Part shown: positions 1-8,920 of the stretch, one piece after another
How positions within the stretch are numbered: position 1 is the first letter of the stretch
Layout of the letters: every line of letters begins with the position of its first letter
From: Hexactinellida sp. DTS-2022
Lineage: Eukaryota; Porifera; Hexactinellida
NCBI GenBank assembly: GCA_028753945.1
Contig: JAPNXP010000009.1
Span: 6,510,001 to 6,574,000, forward strand
Direction of reading: 5' to 3'
DNA: 64,000 nucleotides
Notes under the pieces: generated by a model
What the model saw: the letters and a program-made list of their open reading frames with translations, nothing else
Database searches by the model: none
Told to the model about the DNA's origin: nothing
Position numbers and translations under genes: made by a program

Positions 1-2
1 CT

Positions 3-842
3 AAAATAGATTACAAACAAAAAGTTTATTCCGTCCTGAGAAGGAACAGTTCTGGACTAATGGAAGGGCAACTGACTGATCCGCGTGTGATTTGCATTGA
101 TCCTAAAACGGGCGATTTGTTCATTTCTGAGAAGGGAAACAACCGAGTCCAGCGGTTCGATAGAAACGGGAATTTCCTCTCTATAGTGGGGGAAGTGGGG
201 GGAGGTGCTAGTATGAGAACGCCAGATGGCATTGCTATCAATGAGGACAAAATGTACATTTCACAATATGGCGGTCATCATGTTCAGGTGTATTTGCTTT
301 CAACCGGAGAGTTCGTTGGAAATATTGGCAAGAAGGGATACGGACCAGGAGAGCTAGAAAAACCGACTGGACTTGCCATCAACAAGAGGAACAACGATCT
401 CTACGTGTGTGACAGGGGAAACTCAAGGATACAAATATTCAACCAAGAAACCGTATTTAAGTGTATGTTTGGAAGCGAGAACTTGGATCGGCCAATTGAC
501 ATTAAATTGACTGGATACGAAATTTTCGTGTTGGATGAGAGTAATCCTTGCATTCATGTGTTCAGTTACGAAAATCAATGCTTAAGGTCCCTCATTAGCA
601 ACGGAAATGGGAAGCAAACTGCAGACCCTTATTGCTTTTGTTTTGATTTCGATAGCAACATATATGTCACAGATTTTAAGAGAAATTGTGTTTCTATTTT
701 CAACCCAAGCGGAGATTTGCTCCACCAGATTGGCGATCAGTTCTCCGGCACCCTTTGTTCACCTACTGGAGTAGCAATCGATTTGCTAGGGAGGGTTGTT
801 GTTGTTGACAAGAGTTTACAGGGCTGCGTTAGATTCTTCTAA
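3..842 (+). CDS. NHL-repeat (TRIM-NHL/Brat-like) protein, C-terminal part
   Basis: The product is a beta-propeller of NHL repeats. Each repeat has the pattern P-x-G-[IVL]-A-[IV]-[DN] ... [LM]-[YF]-[VI]-[SC]-[DEQ] ... [NH]-x-[RV]-[IV]-Q-x-[FY]. Clear examples are DPRVICIDPKTGDLFIS, TPDGIAINEDKMYIS, KPTGLAINKRNNDLYVCD and SPTGVAIDLLGRVVVVD. The first ATG is at base 60, but the frame is open back to base 3 and the upstream codons look coding, so the 5' end (in TRIM-NHL proteins a RING/B-box part) lies outside the window. Family knowledge: NHL propellers bind RNA or proteins, for example in Brat, LIN-41 and TRIM2/3/71. Whether this one has ligase domains cannot be seen. It ends with the last propeller strand (VRFF) and converges with POLE, 120 bp away. 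Confidence 0.8.
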   Translation, partial: KIDYKQKVYSVLRRNSSGLMEGQLTDPRVICIDPKTGDLFISEKGNNRVQRFDRNGNFLSIVGEVGGGASMRTPDGIAINEDKMYISQYGGHHVQVYLLSTGEFVGNIGKKGYGPGELEKPTGLAINKRNNDLYVCDRGNSRIQIFNQETVFKCMFGSENLDRPIDIKLTGYEIFVLDESNPCIHVFSYENQCLRSLISNGNGKQTADPYCFCFDFDSNIYVTDFKRNCVSIFNPSGDLLHQIGDQFSGTLCSPTGVAIDLLGRVVVVDKSLQGCVRFF

Positions 843-919
843 TTAGCCCCAGCCCGACTAAACTCCCTCTAATATCTCTATTTAGTTTACTCAAAATCAT
901 ATAGACACATGGTATGTAT

Positions 920-925
920 TTTATT
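920..925 (-). terminator. Polyadenylation signal of POLE (AATAAA on minus strand)
   Basis: TTTATT on the plus strand gives AATAAA on the minus strand, about 38 bp past the POLE stop. This is the expected position for a short 3' UTR. Confidence 0.5.
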
Positions 926-951
926 ACTCAGCTAGGCATTGCATGGATCAA

Positions 952-957
952 AATAAA
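952..957 (+). terminator. Polyadenylation signal of the NHL gene
   Basis: AATAAA lies about 110 bp past the NHL stop and only 6 bp before the POLE stop codon. Cleavage 10-30 bp downstream would place the NHL 3' end inside the antisense of the POLE coding region, giving overlapping convergent 3' ends. Confidence 0.45.
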
Positions 958-962
958 TTTCA

Positions 963-3900
963 TTAGATTGATTTGCACGAGTTGTTGAGTGATACAGAGT
1001 TGATAGATTTGTTTTTAATCCAGGCTACAATTTCACTTAAATAGGTTAGTCCAGATGAAGTTGCTATGTTTTGGAAGACTTCAAAATGTACAGCGAGTTT
1101 GTAATTAGACAGAGTCCTCGAGTACTCACCCGCACAGGGACAAAATTGGGACATGTGGTCCGCCTTGACTTGATTGCATTTGAGACAGACTAGGTCTTGG
1201 AGTAGGTAAGTTCGTGAGAGATTCTGAACTATCTCTACCAGTTCTGACTCAATGAAGTCTCGATCGTAAGGCTGTCCACAAGTACACTTCCAAATAATCC
1301 AATCTCTTCTCTCTTCGTATTCGTTGTTGGCGTCTCTCACCACATCCAGGTCTCTCGCGTAGTCGCAGTAGTGACAGATTATCTGAGGCAGAACGTAGGA
1401 CCGACAGGGATTCTTGAATATGGCGCTTTGGGAGAACTCTCCTACATTCAGTAACTTCAAAAGGTCACGTTTTATCTTAGTTATCTGTGTTTCTAGGTTC
1501 GTGTCGAGGGAAACTATTTGACAAACAGTTTTGACGAAATTAAGGAGATCAGACTTTCCCAGAGATTCAGAGTAATTGGAGTTTTGCTTTACATCATAAA
1601 CAATTTTGTACATTTGCTGGCTTATGACCTCTTGAACTCTTTGAATTGTGAAATTCAACACACTCATTCCTATAGCTGACTGCTGCTGTGAAGAAGTTTT
1701 TCTAAGGATCGGTGTTTCTCCTTCCTTGGTTACATTGTACTCTTCATGCGCATGGGTGTAAATATCTGTGATGTGTTCTTCCAACAATCTGTTGAACATT
1801 AATTGGTAGTCAGGATCGCTGGCGAGGTGCTCCTGCACATTCCATCGCATGTCAAGTTTCCTCTCTTCGGAGATGACCTCAGTTGGAGTTGTCTCCACCA
1901 GAACTCCGCCGAAGTTCGCAGTGTCCATCCAGAGGAGATACTCCCAGCACTGGACCTGCTCCAGCCCCACGTAGTGGAACAGGTCTTTGTTATGGATGCT
2001 ACTGAGGATAAACTCGGAGTAGGATAGGGCGTCCTCGATTGTCTTTTTCCTTGTGCATATCACCAGTTTGTTAAAGGAGGCGTATACAATGTTGGCTCCC
2101 AGCCTCCTGAATTCTTCGATGAATTGTATAAATATCTTCTTCATCAGTTTGTGTATCATCCTACAGAGTCCGGGTTCGTAGAGCAGAGAGGAGGGGGACT
2201 TCAGCCATCGGTAGAAGTGCTGTTGTAATATATCTGCCATTTCGTTGCCTTGATGTATATCTTTAACCCATCCCCATACCATAGACCTCAGTATTTTGAA
2301 GGTTGGTGAGCAAAGTGCGGCCTCGTCAAAAGCCGAGAGGATGTTGGTTGAGCTGACTCCGCTCTCGAGCATCACTTCTAGGGAAGCTTGAGGGATAAAG
2401 TCGAAACTGATGGAGGAGACGGCCCCTCCCTCGTAGTCGTTTATGTGCGATGACTGAAGTATCGAGACTAGCGCGAGAGAGTGAACTGCGAACTCAATGC
2501 ATACTGTGGCGTAGGTGCCAGGGTTGTTTATTTCCACTTGAGACACTTCGTTAGGATTCGTAAGGAAGCGGAAATCGGTTTGTTGTTTCCCTCCCAAGTC
2601 TGGGTTAGGTGACCTAGATACCCAAAGTAGATGGTTGTGGCGCGTTAGATTCCGCGAGAAGTAGATATCTACCAAAAATCCGAGTACATCCTGAGAAATG
2701 TTTCCAACTGGAACTCCTCCATACCTCGAAAGCTGTTTTTGAAGTTCAAAGCTGTGCAAGGAAACTAGGAAAGAAGAAATCATTGATTTCGCCGCGGCTC
2801 TCTGCCAATCGAGGGCGGGGTAGCTATTATCACTATCGCTAAATGCGAGCTGAACTAGCGGAAACTCTCTCAGTGAAGGAACATATTTAGATAATTCGTT
2901 GCGTGATATGCTAGTCTGCAACAAAATTATGGTTGGTCCTCTCTTTTCCCGTTTGTATTCGGCTAGTAATTTGTCAATAAATCTGAATGTATGTTTGTAT
3001 TCTGTGTCAACTCTTGCCTCAAACGCATAATGTTGGTCTGGTAAGGGATGGACTTGGCCTGTCTCGTTGAAAGATTGCCATTCATTTCCGTAGAGATTGG
3101 TTAGATTCGAGAGTCTATTCTTCCGAATTGTATCTACAAGAAAAGTATGACATTTTTTAGTTTCGGTTATAAATAAACCGAAAATGCTTCTACTCTCCTT
3201 CCCACTCTGGTACACATAAATAACTCGCATTTCCGTACGTAAATAGTTGGATTCAGCCTCTTGCTTTGAGTTCAAATGATGCAGTTCGAACACATCGATA
3301 TCTCCCCTAGCCACACGTGCTGTGAACTCTTTATTGACAGAGCACACGCAACCAAACTCTTTTATAATTCTGAACAATAGCGGTACTTGAGTCTCGTATA
3401 TGCCTTCCACATTCGGTCCTGATAGCTGCATTGCCCAAGAGCTAATCTGGTCAATGAACTGTTCCTCTGGAATTCGAAACTCGTAGAGGTACTTTGCGGG
3501 ACAAGAGCGAGGTAGGTGCTTGTTCACCTTTCTACAGATACTGCCCTGCAGCTCAAAATCTTCTGGTGACTTGCAATTAATGTAGAATATTCTTGGGATT
3601 TGTAGCTTGATGCTGTGCAGATCTCTACCCAAGAGTACCCAAAGACTGAATCGTCCTGGAGTGAGACTGTCGCATAGTTCTATTATTTCCCAATTATCCT
3701 CTCCGAGAGAAGTTGCTTGCTTCCTCAGAAACCCGGCCAAATTTCCGTGATTCCTCTCACTTTCATTTCTTATAGACATACTGCTTACTTGACTCTCGAT
3801 GGGCTGAGTAGTGCTTTGACTTTTGGCTAACTTACGGTTTTTTCTCTGGATCAGCCATTTCTTTTTGTGGAAGCTAGCCCACTCTTCTATCTCTCCCCTG

Positions 3901-6900
3901 CTGGTCCCAATAGACGGCGGATTGCCCAATACTGTCCTCCAATTGACTTGAGTAGTTTGGTTACTGGCTATGTTCTTTATATATTTTCCCAACTTATTCT
4001 TTCTATTAACAATTCTATTATCAGTTTCAATCTCCGAAGCTTTCCTTTTTCGACTGGCAATCTCAATGTTTTGAGCCTCTTGCAGGGTTTCAAGATGTTG
4101 TCCTTTTGTTACATGGCTAAATATATCCGAGATTCGTTTCTGCTTGAAAATGTCGTTTTTCTCTAGCAGCCTTTTGTGTAGCCATTCAGGGTGGTGCACT
4201 CTGGGCACTGGATTGTTGATGCCTTGCAGTGTAGCTGGAATTGTAATTATTTTCTGGATTGTACTGCTTAACCTCTCGATGTAGTACTCCCAGTCCAGGA
4301 GTGAACGTATTTCGAAGTCAATTAGAGAGTTATCTTTCAGCCATTTCCTCAGGTAGTGCTTCTTCACACTGACCTCTGAGTGGAAAATGGCGAGCGGAAT
4401 AGCTCGCTCAGTTACCGGAGCCCCTTCTGGCTTTTTCGCTATAACAAACCTGCAGGCGAGGCCTTTATCTTTCACCATTTGGTCACCGAGGAATTCTGCA
4501 AGTCGCTTAGCAGTGCTGATGGACGTGGATTTCTGTGCTCCGTAATCTTCCAGCTTCCGAGACATACTCCTATTCTCTGATATTAATTCGAAGAGTTCCT
4601 CATCCCCCATATTTTCTGCCTTTTTATAAAGTATGTCCAACCAATAATCTGCAACTTTCGCAACTTCTGCAAAACACTCTTCCAAAGTGGTCCCTTTGAG
4701 GAACTTTTCGAATACCTCAGACTGAAATATTTTTATGACTTGTAGCTCTCCTCTTCTTTTCACTTCGAAACCTTTCAACTCTGCCAGGGATCCATCAAAA
4801 TTGAAAACAGCATACCTCTTTTTCAATTTCTTTCCTTCTTCTTTCGCAGCGGGAAGTACCATTGCTAGATAAGGACCATCAACTTCGAAGAATATTGAAT
4901 TTTCAATTCTGGTGTTATATACCAAGTTTTCTGGGTCTTCGAGAGTCTGGTATTGGTCGTTTGTGAAAAGCTTTTGTACCATGATATTCAACATGGAACC
5001 GGGATAGGAAATGTTCAATGTTGCTTTTTTCTTGTCATTTGTAAGGACCGTTACATTCTCTGGGAAACTTGAAGGTAAGATACACCAAATTCCATCAGTG
5101 TCCAACTCAAGTGGTCTCCCTATTTGTTCTACTATTTCTCTTGCTTTTGTAATTATCTTGGCACCTGTGTAACACACGATACCAGCCATTTCCATTGAGT
5201 ACCATCTTGCGCCCTTTCGCATTACATAGCCGTAAAATGAATTGAGGATGCACTTGTGCGCTAGTTGAAGAGAGTCATACAGAATAACCATTCCGTTGCA
5301 TTTCTTTTCTTCTGTTGGATCATCCGATTTCTTTGCTTCATCTAATTTCCTTTTCCACAATTTCAGAAGACCTTTTAACTCGTTTCGCCTATCTCTGAAT
5401 GCTCGCACAGTGTCAACGTAGAAAGAGTTTTCTCGCATGCATACAGTCGTAACTCTCTCTTCCTGCCTAGTAACCCGAACCTTTTTGTATGCCTTCCTAC
5501 AGTACTGTTGCAGTCGCTTCTTTTCACACTGTGCTTGTTCTTCTTTTGGGAGGTTATGGAAGGGACGCGGCTGTTCTCCTGGAACTACTGATATAAGCTC
5601 CGCCTCTAGTTGTTGTCTAATATTATGAATTTCACTCCTGGAGGCAGGCATGTAATCCCCTCTCCACATCCATTCCATGTCTCGCTGACATCTCGAAGAA
5701 GGCCGATTGAAGCTACAAGCCGCACAAGTTGCTTCGTCTACTATCGCTGAGGGCTGGAGTCGGTTGGTTAGAATAATGTTAGGATACATGGCTCCTACGT
5801 CGAGATGGTAGATGAGTGGGTTCTCGTATCGATTGGGGTTGTCTCTAAGGTCTACTAGCTTGCTACGGATCTGTCCACACACTTCATCAAAATTTATTAC
5901 TGTTTCCAGAGGTACGCCTTCTTCTTTCACAATTGCGTATTCAATTGCCTCCTCGATACCATCGATTAGCTTTTGACAAGCCGCGGGTACAACCTTGAAG
6001 CGCGAAGGGATGTCTGCTCTGAATACCCCAGACTCTATTGCCTCTACATGGCCACCCACGTAAGTCTCTGTGTCCAACATGTGTCCGTCATTCGTGAGTT
6101 TGTTCAACACGCTTTCTTGTTTATTGGGAAAGATAACATTAGCTTCAAAGGCCTTCACCATCAGTAGGGCCTCACAGAGTGTTCCCGATCCCTTGCGCAA
6201 TACCTCGTCAGGCTCCAGAGGTATTATGGTAGAGAGCGCGAATATGAACGGATGAACATACTTGAGATAGAGATAGTAGGTAGCTACTGCGTCAGAAACC
6301 GAATAGTTTGAAAGCCCCTGTGGGTCCTCACTTGCCATTCTACACATGTCTTCTGGGTCCACTTCCACTGGATTGTACCGCAGTTTAGCTCGCGTGGCAG
6401 CTTTCAGGTGCTGACTCCCGACAGGGAGATAGCTGTCCCGCTTGACCCATCGGTACGCGTCCATGTGGATCGCGTGACGTGACTTATACTCGTTCTGACT
6501 GTCTGGAGTAAAACCGATTTCTTCTGCAAGATTTAGACCGAAATGAGCCATTCTAGCATCAAGGAACGGCCAATCAAATGCATCTCCGTTATAAGTGACG
6601 ATAATGTTCGGTCTGACATCTTTGAAATGCTCAATGAACCGCTCGAGGAGGGACTGTTCGCCAGGCTCGTTGAAAACAATAAATGGCCCTGGGTACTCGG
6701 GTCTTGGGGTAAATTCGAAATCTTCAACGTCTTTGGAGATGATCTCTCTGTTAGTGATCAGGTAGCCTTGATTGTCAATCATGTAAGAAATCATCATGAT
6801 CGAGTCTGTCGCGGAGTCGGGGAATTTTAGAGGAAGCTTGGTTGTTTCAATGTCAAAAGCTAGTATAATCGGCTCCGGCCGAGTCGGATCATCTTTGAAC

Positions 6901-7601
6901 TTAATTTCAGGCGGGTCACTGCCATGGCCCCGTACGAAGTACCATAGGCCGCAGAATATTTGCAAGTCAATGCTTACTCTCACATGATAGGGAACATCGT
7001 ACTCGCGAATGTCAATGATGTTCTCTCTCTGATCTGTGACTCTATGCGCTCGAGTAACGTCTTCTGATACTGAGAGATTGTGGGAGAAGAGAGCTTCGTC
7101 ATAAGCTGGATTGGCAGACTTTTGATTCTTTCTCACTGCAGGCATAATATCTCGCTTTGCTTTTATTAGCTCTTCTACTGAGAAAAATCGCAATTTCAGA
7201 AATTTAGCCTTCAGACCAATCAAGTGATTTGAAAGGTCAAGATCTTCTTTCTCAATAATATCGATCGCTGCCAATCTTCCTGAGAATTTTCGAGAGAGAT
7301 ACGTACTCACGTCCTTTTCAGTACCTGTTTTGGTACCGATATAAAAGTAAGGTTGGTAAGGCATAGTGACTTTGAAACGCGCTCCGTCCTCCTGAATGAA
7401 GTAATAATCGACTGCACTCACGAGTCTCTGGTCTTCGTCCATTACGTCAGCTGGGTGCATGTTCATAAGGAATGCTAGTCTCTCAGTCTTCTCGCGGTAT
7501 CTGTCAAAACCAAATTTGGAGTCCATCTCGTCGTTTTGCAGAGCTCTCACATACCGATTTGATTGAGGTGCTTCCCCTATCTGAATTGCCATTCTTTTCA
7601 A
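963..7601 (-). CDS. POLE: DNA polymerase epsilon catalytic subunit
   Basis: This is the leading-strand replicative polymerase (family B), active in the nucleus. The 2,212-aa product is near the usual length (human about 2,286). The proofreading exonuclease looks intact: Exo I FDIET at residues 249-253, Exo II NGDAFDWPF near 338-346, Exo III YSVSDA near 433-438. Polymerase motifs are motif A DVGAMYPNIIL (601-611), NSFYGYVMRKGARWYSMEM (787-805) and the epsilon-type motif C ELDTDGIWC (832-840). A long C-terminal half (inactive polymerase fold) ends in two cysteine modules: CHYC...CTC (about 2076-2108) and CLKC...CPC (about 2139-2158), which in the family bind POLE2 and zinc or an Fe-S cluster. 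The N-terminus fits the family (FGFDRYREKTERLAFLMNMHP), which supports the start. There is no intron in 6.6 kb, which is notable because vertebrate POLE has about 49 exons. No frameshift or stop is seen, so this is probably the functional copy. Confidence 0.97.
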   Translation of the reverse strand: MKRMAIQIGEAPQSNRYVRALQNDEMDSKFGFDRYREKTERLAFLMNMHPADVMDEDQRLVSAVDYYFIQEDGARFKVTMPYQPYFYIGTKTGTEKDVSTYLSRKFSGRLAAIDIIEKEDLDLSNHLIGLKAKFLKLRFFSVEELIKAKRDIMPAVRKNQKSANPAYDEALFSHNLSVSEDVTRAHRVTDQRENIIDIREYDVPYHVRVSIDLQIFCGLWYFVRGHGSDPPEIKFKDDPTRPEPIILAFDIETTKLPLKFPDSATDSIMMISYMIDNQGYLITNREIISKDVEDFEFTPRPEYPGPFIVFNEPGEQSLLERFIEHFKDVRPNIIVTYNGDAFDWPFLDARMAHFGLNLAEEIGFTPDSQNEYKSRHAIHMDAYRWVKRDSYLPVGSQHLKAATRAKLRYNPVEVDPEDMCRMASEDPQGLSNYSVSDAVATYYLYLKYVHPFIFALSTIIPLEPDEVLRKGSGTLCEALLMVKAFEANVIFPNKQESVLNKLTNDGHMLDTETYVGGHVEAIESGVFRADIPSRFKVVPAACQKLIDGIEEAIEYAIVKEEGVPLETVINFDEVCGQIRSKLVDLRDNPNRYENPLIYHLDVGAMYPNIILTNRLQPSAIVDEATCAACSFNRPSSRCQRDMEWMWRGDYMPASRSEIHNIRQQLEAELISVVPGEQPRPFHNLPKEEQAQCEKKRLQQYCRKAYKKVRVTRQEERVTTVCMRENSFYVDTVRAFRDRRNELKGLLKLWKRKLDEAKKSDDPTEEKKCNGMVILYDSLQLAHKCILNSFYGYVMRKGARWYSMEMAGIVCYTGAKIITKAREIVEQIGRPLELDTDGIWCILPSSFPENVTVLTNDKKKATLNISYPGSMLNIMVQKLFTNDQYQTLEDPENLVYNTRIENSIFFEVDGPYLAMVLPAAKEEGKKLKKRYAVFNFDGSLAELKGFEVKRRGELQVIKIFQSEVFEKFLKGTTLEECFAEVAKVADYWLDILYKKAENMGDEELFELISENRSMSRKLEDYGAQKSTSISTAKRLAEFLGDQMVKDKGLACRFVIAKKPEGAPVTERAIPLAIFHSEVSVKKHYLRKWLKDNSLIDFEIRSLLDWEYYIERLSSTIQKIITIPATLQGINNPVPRVHHPEWLHKRLLEKNDIFKQKRISDIFSHVTKGQHLETLQEAQNIEIASRKRKASEIETDNRIVNRKNKLGKYIKNIASNQTTQVNWRTVLGNPPSIGTSRGEIEEWASFHKKKWLIQRKNRKLAKSQSTTQPIESQVSSMSIRNESERNHGNLAGFLRKQATSLGEDNWEIIELCDSLTPGRFSLWVLLGRDLHSIKLQIPRIFYINCKSPEDFELQGSICRKVNKHLPRSCPAKYLYEFRIPEEQFIDQISSWAMQLSGPNVEGIYETQVPLLFRIIKEFGCVCSVNKEFTARVARGDIDVFELHHLNSKQEAESNYLRTEMRVIYVYQSGKESRSIFGLFITETKKCHTFLVDTIRKNRLSNLTNLYGNEWQSFNETGQVHPLPDQHYAFEARVDTEYKHTFRFIDKLLAEYKREKRGPTIILLQTSISRNELSKYVPSLREFPLVQLAFSDSDNSYPALDWQRAAAKSMISSFLVSLHSFELQKQLSRYGGVPVGNISQDVLGFLVDIYFSRNLTRHNHLLWVSRSPNPDLGGKQQTDFRFLTNPNEVSQVEINNPGTYATVCIEFAVHSLALVSILQSSHINDYEGGAVSSISFDFIPQASLEVMLESGVSSTNILSAFDEAALCSPTFKILRSMVWGWVKDIHQGNEMADILQQHFYRWLKSPSSLLYEPGLCRMIHKLMKKIFIQFIEEFRRLGANIVYASFNKLVICTRKKTIEDALSYSEFILSSIHNKDLFHYVGLEQVQCWEYLLWMDTANFGGVLVETTPTEVISEERKLDMRWNVQEHLASDPDYQLMFNRLLEEHITDIYTHAHEEYNVTKEGETPILRKTSSQQQSAIGMSVLNFTIQRVQEVISQQMYKIVYDVKQNSNYSESLGKSDLLNFVKTVCQIVSLDTNLETQITKIKRDLLKLLNVGEFSQSAIFKNPCRSYVLPQIICHYCDYARDLDVVRDANNEYEERRDWIIWKCTCGQPYDRDFIESELVEIVQNLSRTYLLQDLVCLKCNQVKADHMSQFCPCAGEYSRTLSNYKLAVHFEVFQNIATSSGLTYLSEIVAWIKNKSINSVSLNNSCKSI

Positions 7602-8073
7602 AATCTTTTGTGATTTATTTGAATTGAATTACAATAGAATGGATAATTTATTAGTTTAGGTTTACTAACAATTATCAGTAGGACAAATATTTCAAAATAA
7701 TATCGTTAAAAATTTCAAATGTTGCATGTTGCAACATGAACGATTTCAATGGCCTTCTATTCAATGATATATTGTGTATTAATTTCGTCGTATATTACTT
7801 AAAATTAAATTCGGCAACATTTGATAATATAGAGATATAGAGAACAGACTGTACTAGTATTTACTTATATTAATTTCTGAAAACTTTACCTCTTTCGCAA
7901 TATTAATGTTGATGCCATTAGGTGATGTGAATTCCACAATTTTTTACAAATTTATTTGATTGTATATTTCCTTACTCTTAACAAAATAATTGGAATATAT
8001 ATAAGGATGCATCGCGAGCGTAATAATCAAAATAAATTTGTACAAACACACTTGCAAACACATAATTATACAT
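7602..8073. other. Divergent intergenic region between POLE and the small bZIP-like gene
   Basis: This is AT-rich DNA between two divergent genes. It presumably holds both promoters. Apart from the TATA box at 7996-8005 I see no gene, repeat or RNA signature. Confidence 0.5.
7996..8005 (+). promoter_or_regulatory. TATA box upstream of the first bZIP-like gene
   Basis: TATATATAAG is followed by a GC-richer stretch. Initiation about 30 bp downstream would fall near 8026-8034. That is almost on the ATG at 8038 and favours the in-frame ATG at 8074 as the start. A similar arrangement precedes the paralogous gene at 12049. Confidence 0.5.
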
Positions 8074-8388
8074 ATGGCTGCAAATGAGGATGAAATGCCA
8101 ACAAACTTAAATTCATTGTTTGCACCAATTTTAAAAGCTGAATTTACAAATACAATCTCTTTCGATAATTTATTTGAGAATATTGATGAGGACAAGATAG
8201 CTTGTCTGGAGTGGGTTAAGTTTAATAAAATTATTCAACGAGCTTATTTCTTCTCAGACTACTCTGAGACACACAAATCAAAGTTGGAATTATTGCGACA
8301 GACAATCAAAAACAGAAAATCTAGTCAGGTGTACTATGAGAAAAAGAAACAGAAGAGTGTAGTAAAGAGTGTTCTGCAAGACAAATAA
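8074..8388 (+). CDS. Small CNC/Maf-like bZIP candidate lacking a zipper
   Basis: The product is about 104 aa from ATG 8074 (context acatATGGCT), or 116 aa from ATG 8038. No family is certain. The middle (KIACLEWVKFNKIIQ) resembles the extended homology region before the basic domain of CNC/Maf factors, where an L-x-V/D-x-F-N-x-L-L core is typical. It is followed by a basic stretch, LRQTIKNRKSSQVYYEKKKQ, laid out like the bZIP N-R-x(2)-A-x(2)-[CY]-R signature but with the central alanines and the final arginine changed. It ends about 15 residues later, so no leucine zipper is encoded, and no downstream exon is evident. The same layout recurs in the gene at 12049 (shared DNL...I-D and F...I-I...LR...R-K positions). 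A DNA-binding role is inference; an unrelated small basic protein is possible. Confidence 0.45.
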   Translation: MAANEDEMPTNLNSLFAPILKAEFTNTISFDNLFENIDEDKIACLEWVKFNKIIQRAYFFSDYSETHKSKLELLRQTIKNRKSSQVYYEKKKQKSVVKSVLQDK

Positions 8389-8914
8389 TCAGCTCTTAAT
8401 AGTATTACGGCACCATCTTGTATACCAATCATAAATAGGATCATTTATAACCACCAAAGAGGAATTACTGAGTACATAGTTATTATGCTGATTATCTTTG
8501 CATTTGGATTTATACCTTATCCAAGTAACCTCAATGTGACTTTTAGCATTCATAATCCCCTAAATTGCTTTTAAACATTGCTAATAATTCTATCAACGTG
8601 TGCTTTAAATTATATTTGTTTATGTTAATTATCCTAACTACATTATATTAAGAAATGTTAATATACTTTTGCAACACGAGAATAATTTCTGTCAAAGGAT
8701 TATTCGAAAATCCATATACTTTATACTACCTTATGATAAGTAATAATCACACTCATGGCACAAAAATTTAATCATTCAAACTACAATATCAAAATAATTA
8801 TCACTTAACACATTAAGATGGGCGTATGTGATACAAGTATTGAGCTAAAGTTCCAAACTGTGGACTGACAAAAATACGGTTTAGTTTAAAAATAATTGAC
8901 ACAAGTTTATGAAA
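8389..8914. other. AT-rich intergenic region
   Basis: This is the 3' flank of both the small bZIP-like gene (plus strand) and the formin (minus strand). No open frame of note, repeat or structured element is seen. Confidence 0.4.
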
Positions 8915-8920
8915 TTTATT
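8915..8920 (-). terminator. Polyadenylation signal overlapping the formin stop codon
   Basis: On the minus strand the coding end reads AAG-AAA-TAA-ATT, so AATAAA overlaps the stop codon itself. If used, the 3' UTR would be only a few tens of bases. Other AT-rich signals downstream cannot be excluded. Confidence 0.3.
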
